Shown here: positions 14,646 to 14,766 of the stretch, piece after piece
How the letters are laid out: each line of letters starts with the position of its first letter
How positions within the stretch are numbered: position 1 is the stretch's first letter
Source of the DNA: an uncultured Nocardioides sp.
GTDB lineage: Bacteria > Actinomycetota > Actinomycetes > Propionibacteriales > Nocardioidaceae
Reading direction: 5' to 3'
DNA: 14,766 bases
NCBI RefSeq assembly: GCF_946885725.1
Contig: NZ_CAMPGZ010000098.1
Coordinates: 1-14,766, forward strand
Made by a program: the position numbers and the translations under genes
The notes under the pieces: generated by a model
What the model saw: the letters and a program-made list of their open reading frames with translations, nothing else
Told to the model about the DNA's origin: nothing
The model's database searches: none

Positions 14646-14766
14646 GTGAAGAGCGCCGTCGAGACTCTGAGCCCCACGCGGGCCAAGCTCACCGTCGAGG
14701 TGCCCTTCGAAGAGCTCAAGCCGAGCCTCGACGCGGCGTACAAGAAGATCGCCCAGCAGATCAACG
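14646..14766 (+). CDS. tig: Trigger factor, N-terminal part (cut by window edge)
   Basis: Only 40 codons are present: [20 protein letters not shown] then [20 protein letters not shown], the start of the ribosome-binding domain of the trigger-factor chaperone, which assists folding of nascent chains at the ribosome exit. The GTG at 14646 has AGGAG (14634-14638) 7 nt upstream. It lies downstream of tRNA-Pro with no terminator between, so read-through from the tRNA promoter is possible. The gene continues past the window. Confidence 0.94.
   Translation, partial: MKSAVETLSPTRAKLTVEVPFEELKPSLDAAYKKIAQQIN

Overview
The window is a gene-dense piece of a high-GC actinobacterial chromosome. Most probably it comes from the Nocardioides group (Propionibacteriales); that placement is an inference from codon use and protein style. 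Pointers to Actinobacteria are a group II truncated hemoglobin, a mycothiol-linked DsbA-like reductase (Rv2466c/Mrx2 type), a TIGR03086/DinB-type protein, a DUF5130 protein, an ECF42-type sigma factor with its DGPF partner, an Nei1-type DNA glycosylase, and many genes whose start codon sits 6-8 nt after a TAnnnT-like -10 box (leaderless mRNAs). I see no phage, transposase, CRISPR array or plasmid function.

Layout. At 1-928 glbO (-) and an OsmC-family peroxidase gene (+) are divergent. A strong 12-bp-stem terminator at 945-973 separates osmC from an MscS-type channel gene (-, 1000-2079), whose C-terminus carries four HPDSQ repeats. At 2080-2141 two overlapping divergent promoters serve mscS and a two-gene operon (small signal-peptide/TM protein, then DUF5130). 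A REP-like mosaic of inverted repeats (2955-3012) lies between DUF5130 and the converging pepN (3040-5622, -). The pepN/mrx2 divergent region (5623-5788) carries a promoter and a small dyad.

From 5789 to 9862 four genes run forward: mrx2, a TIGR03086 protein, metG and an HSL-family hydrolase. The hydrolase overlaps tail-to-tail by 24 bp with a leftward operon (11506 to 9839) that encodes a 22-aa peptide, a DGPF/YCII-like protein and an ECF42-type sigma factor. This operon has a promoter matching the ECF42 signature, so it is probably self-activating. Divergent from it, rpiB and nei run forward as a tight pair, followed by a membrane-anchored PP2C/SpoIIE phosphatase gene.

At the right end are a terminator, tRNA-Gly(UCC) on the minus strand, tRNA-Pro(UGG) on the plus strand, and the first 40 codons of tig (trigger factor).

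How it fits together. From memory, M. tuberculosis has the order nei1-rpiB-Rv2466c-pepN (Rv2464c-Rv2467), with tig and glbO close by. This window keeps that ancestral backbone but carries a block (TIGR03086, metG, hydrolase, ECF42 operon) between mrx2 and rpiB. The shared theme is redox/stress protection (GlbO, OsmC, Mrx2, Nei) together with housekeeping peptide and translation functions (PepN, MetRS, tRNAs, trigger factor). No wholly new system is evident. The best leads are the 22-aa ORF coupled to the ECF42/DGPF operon, the REP-like element, the perfect dyad over the metG promoter, and the CPWA variant of Mrx2. No gap between genes exceeds about 180 bases.
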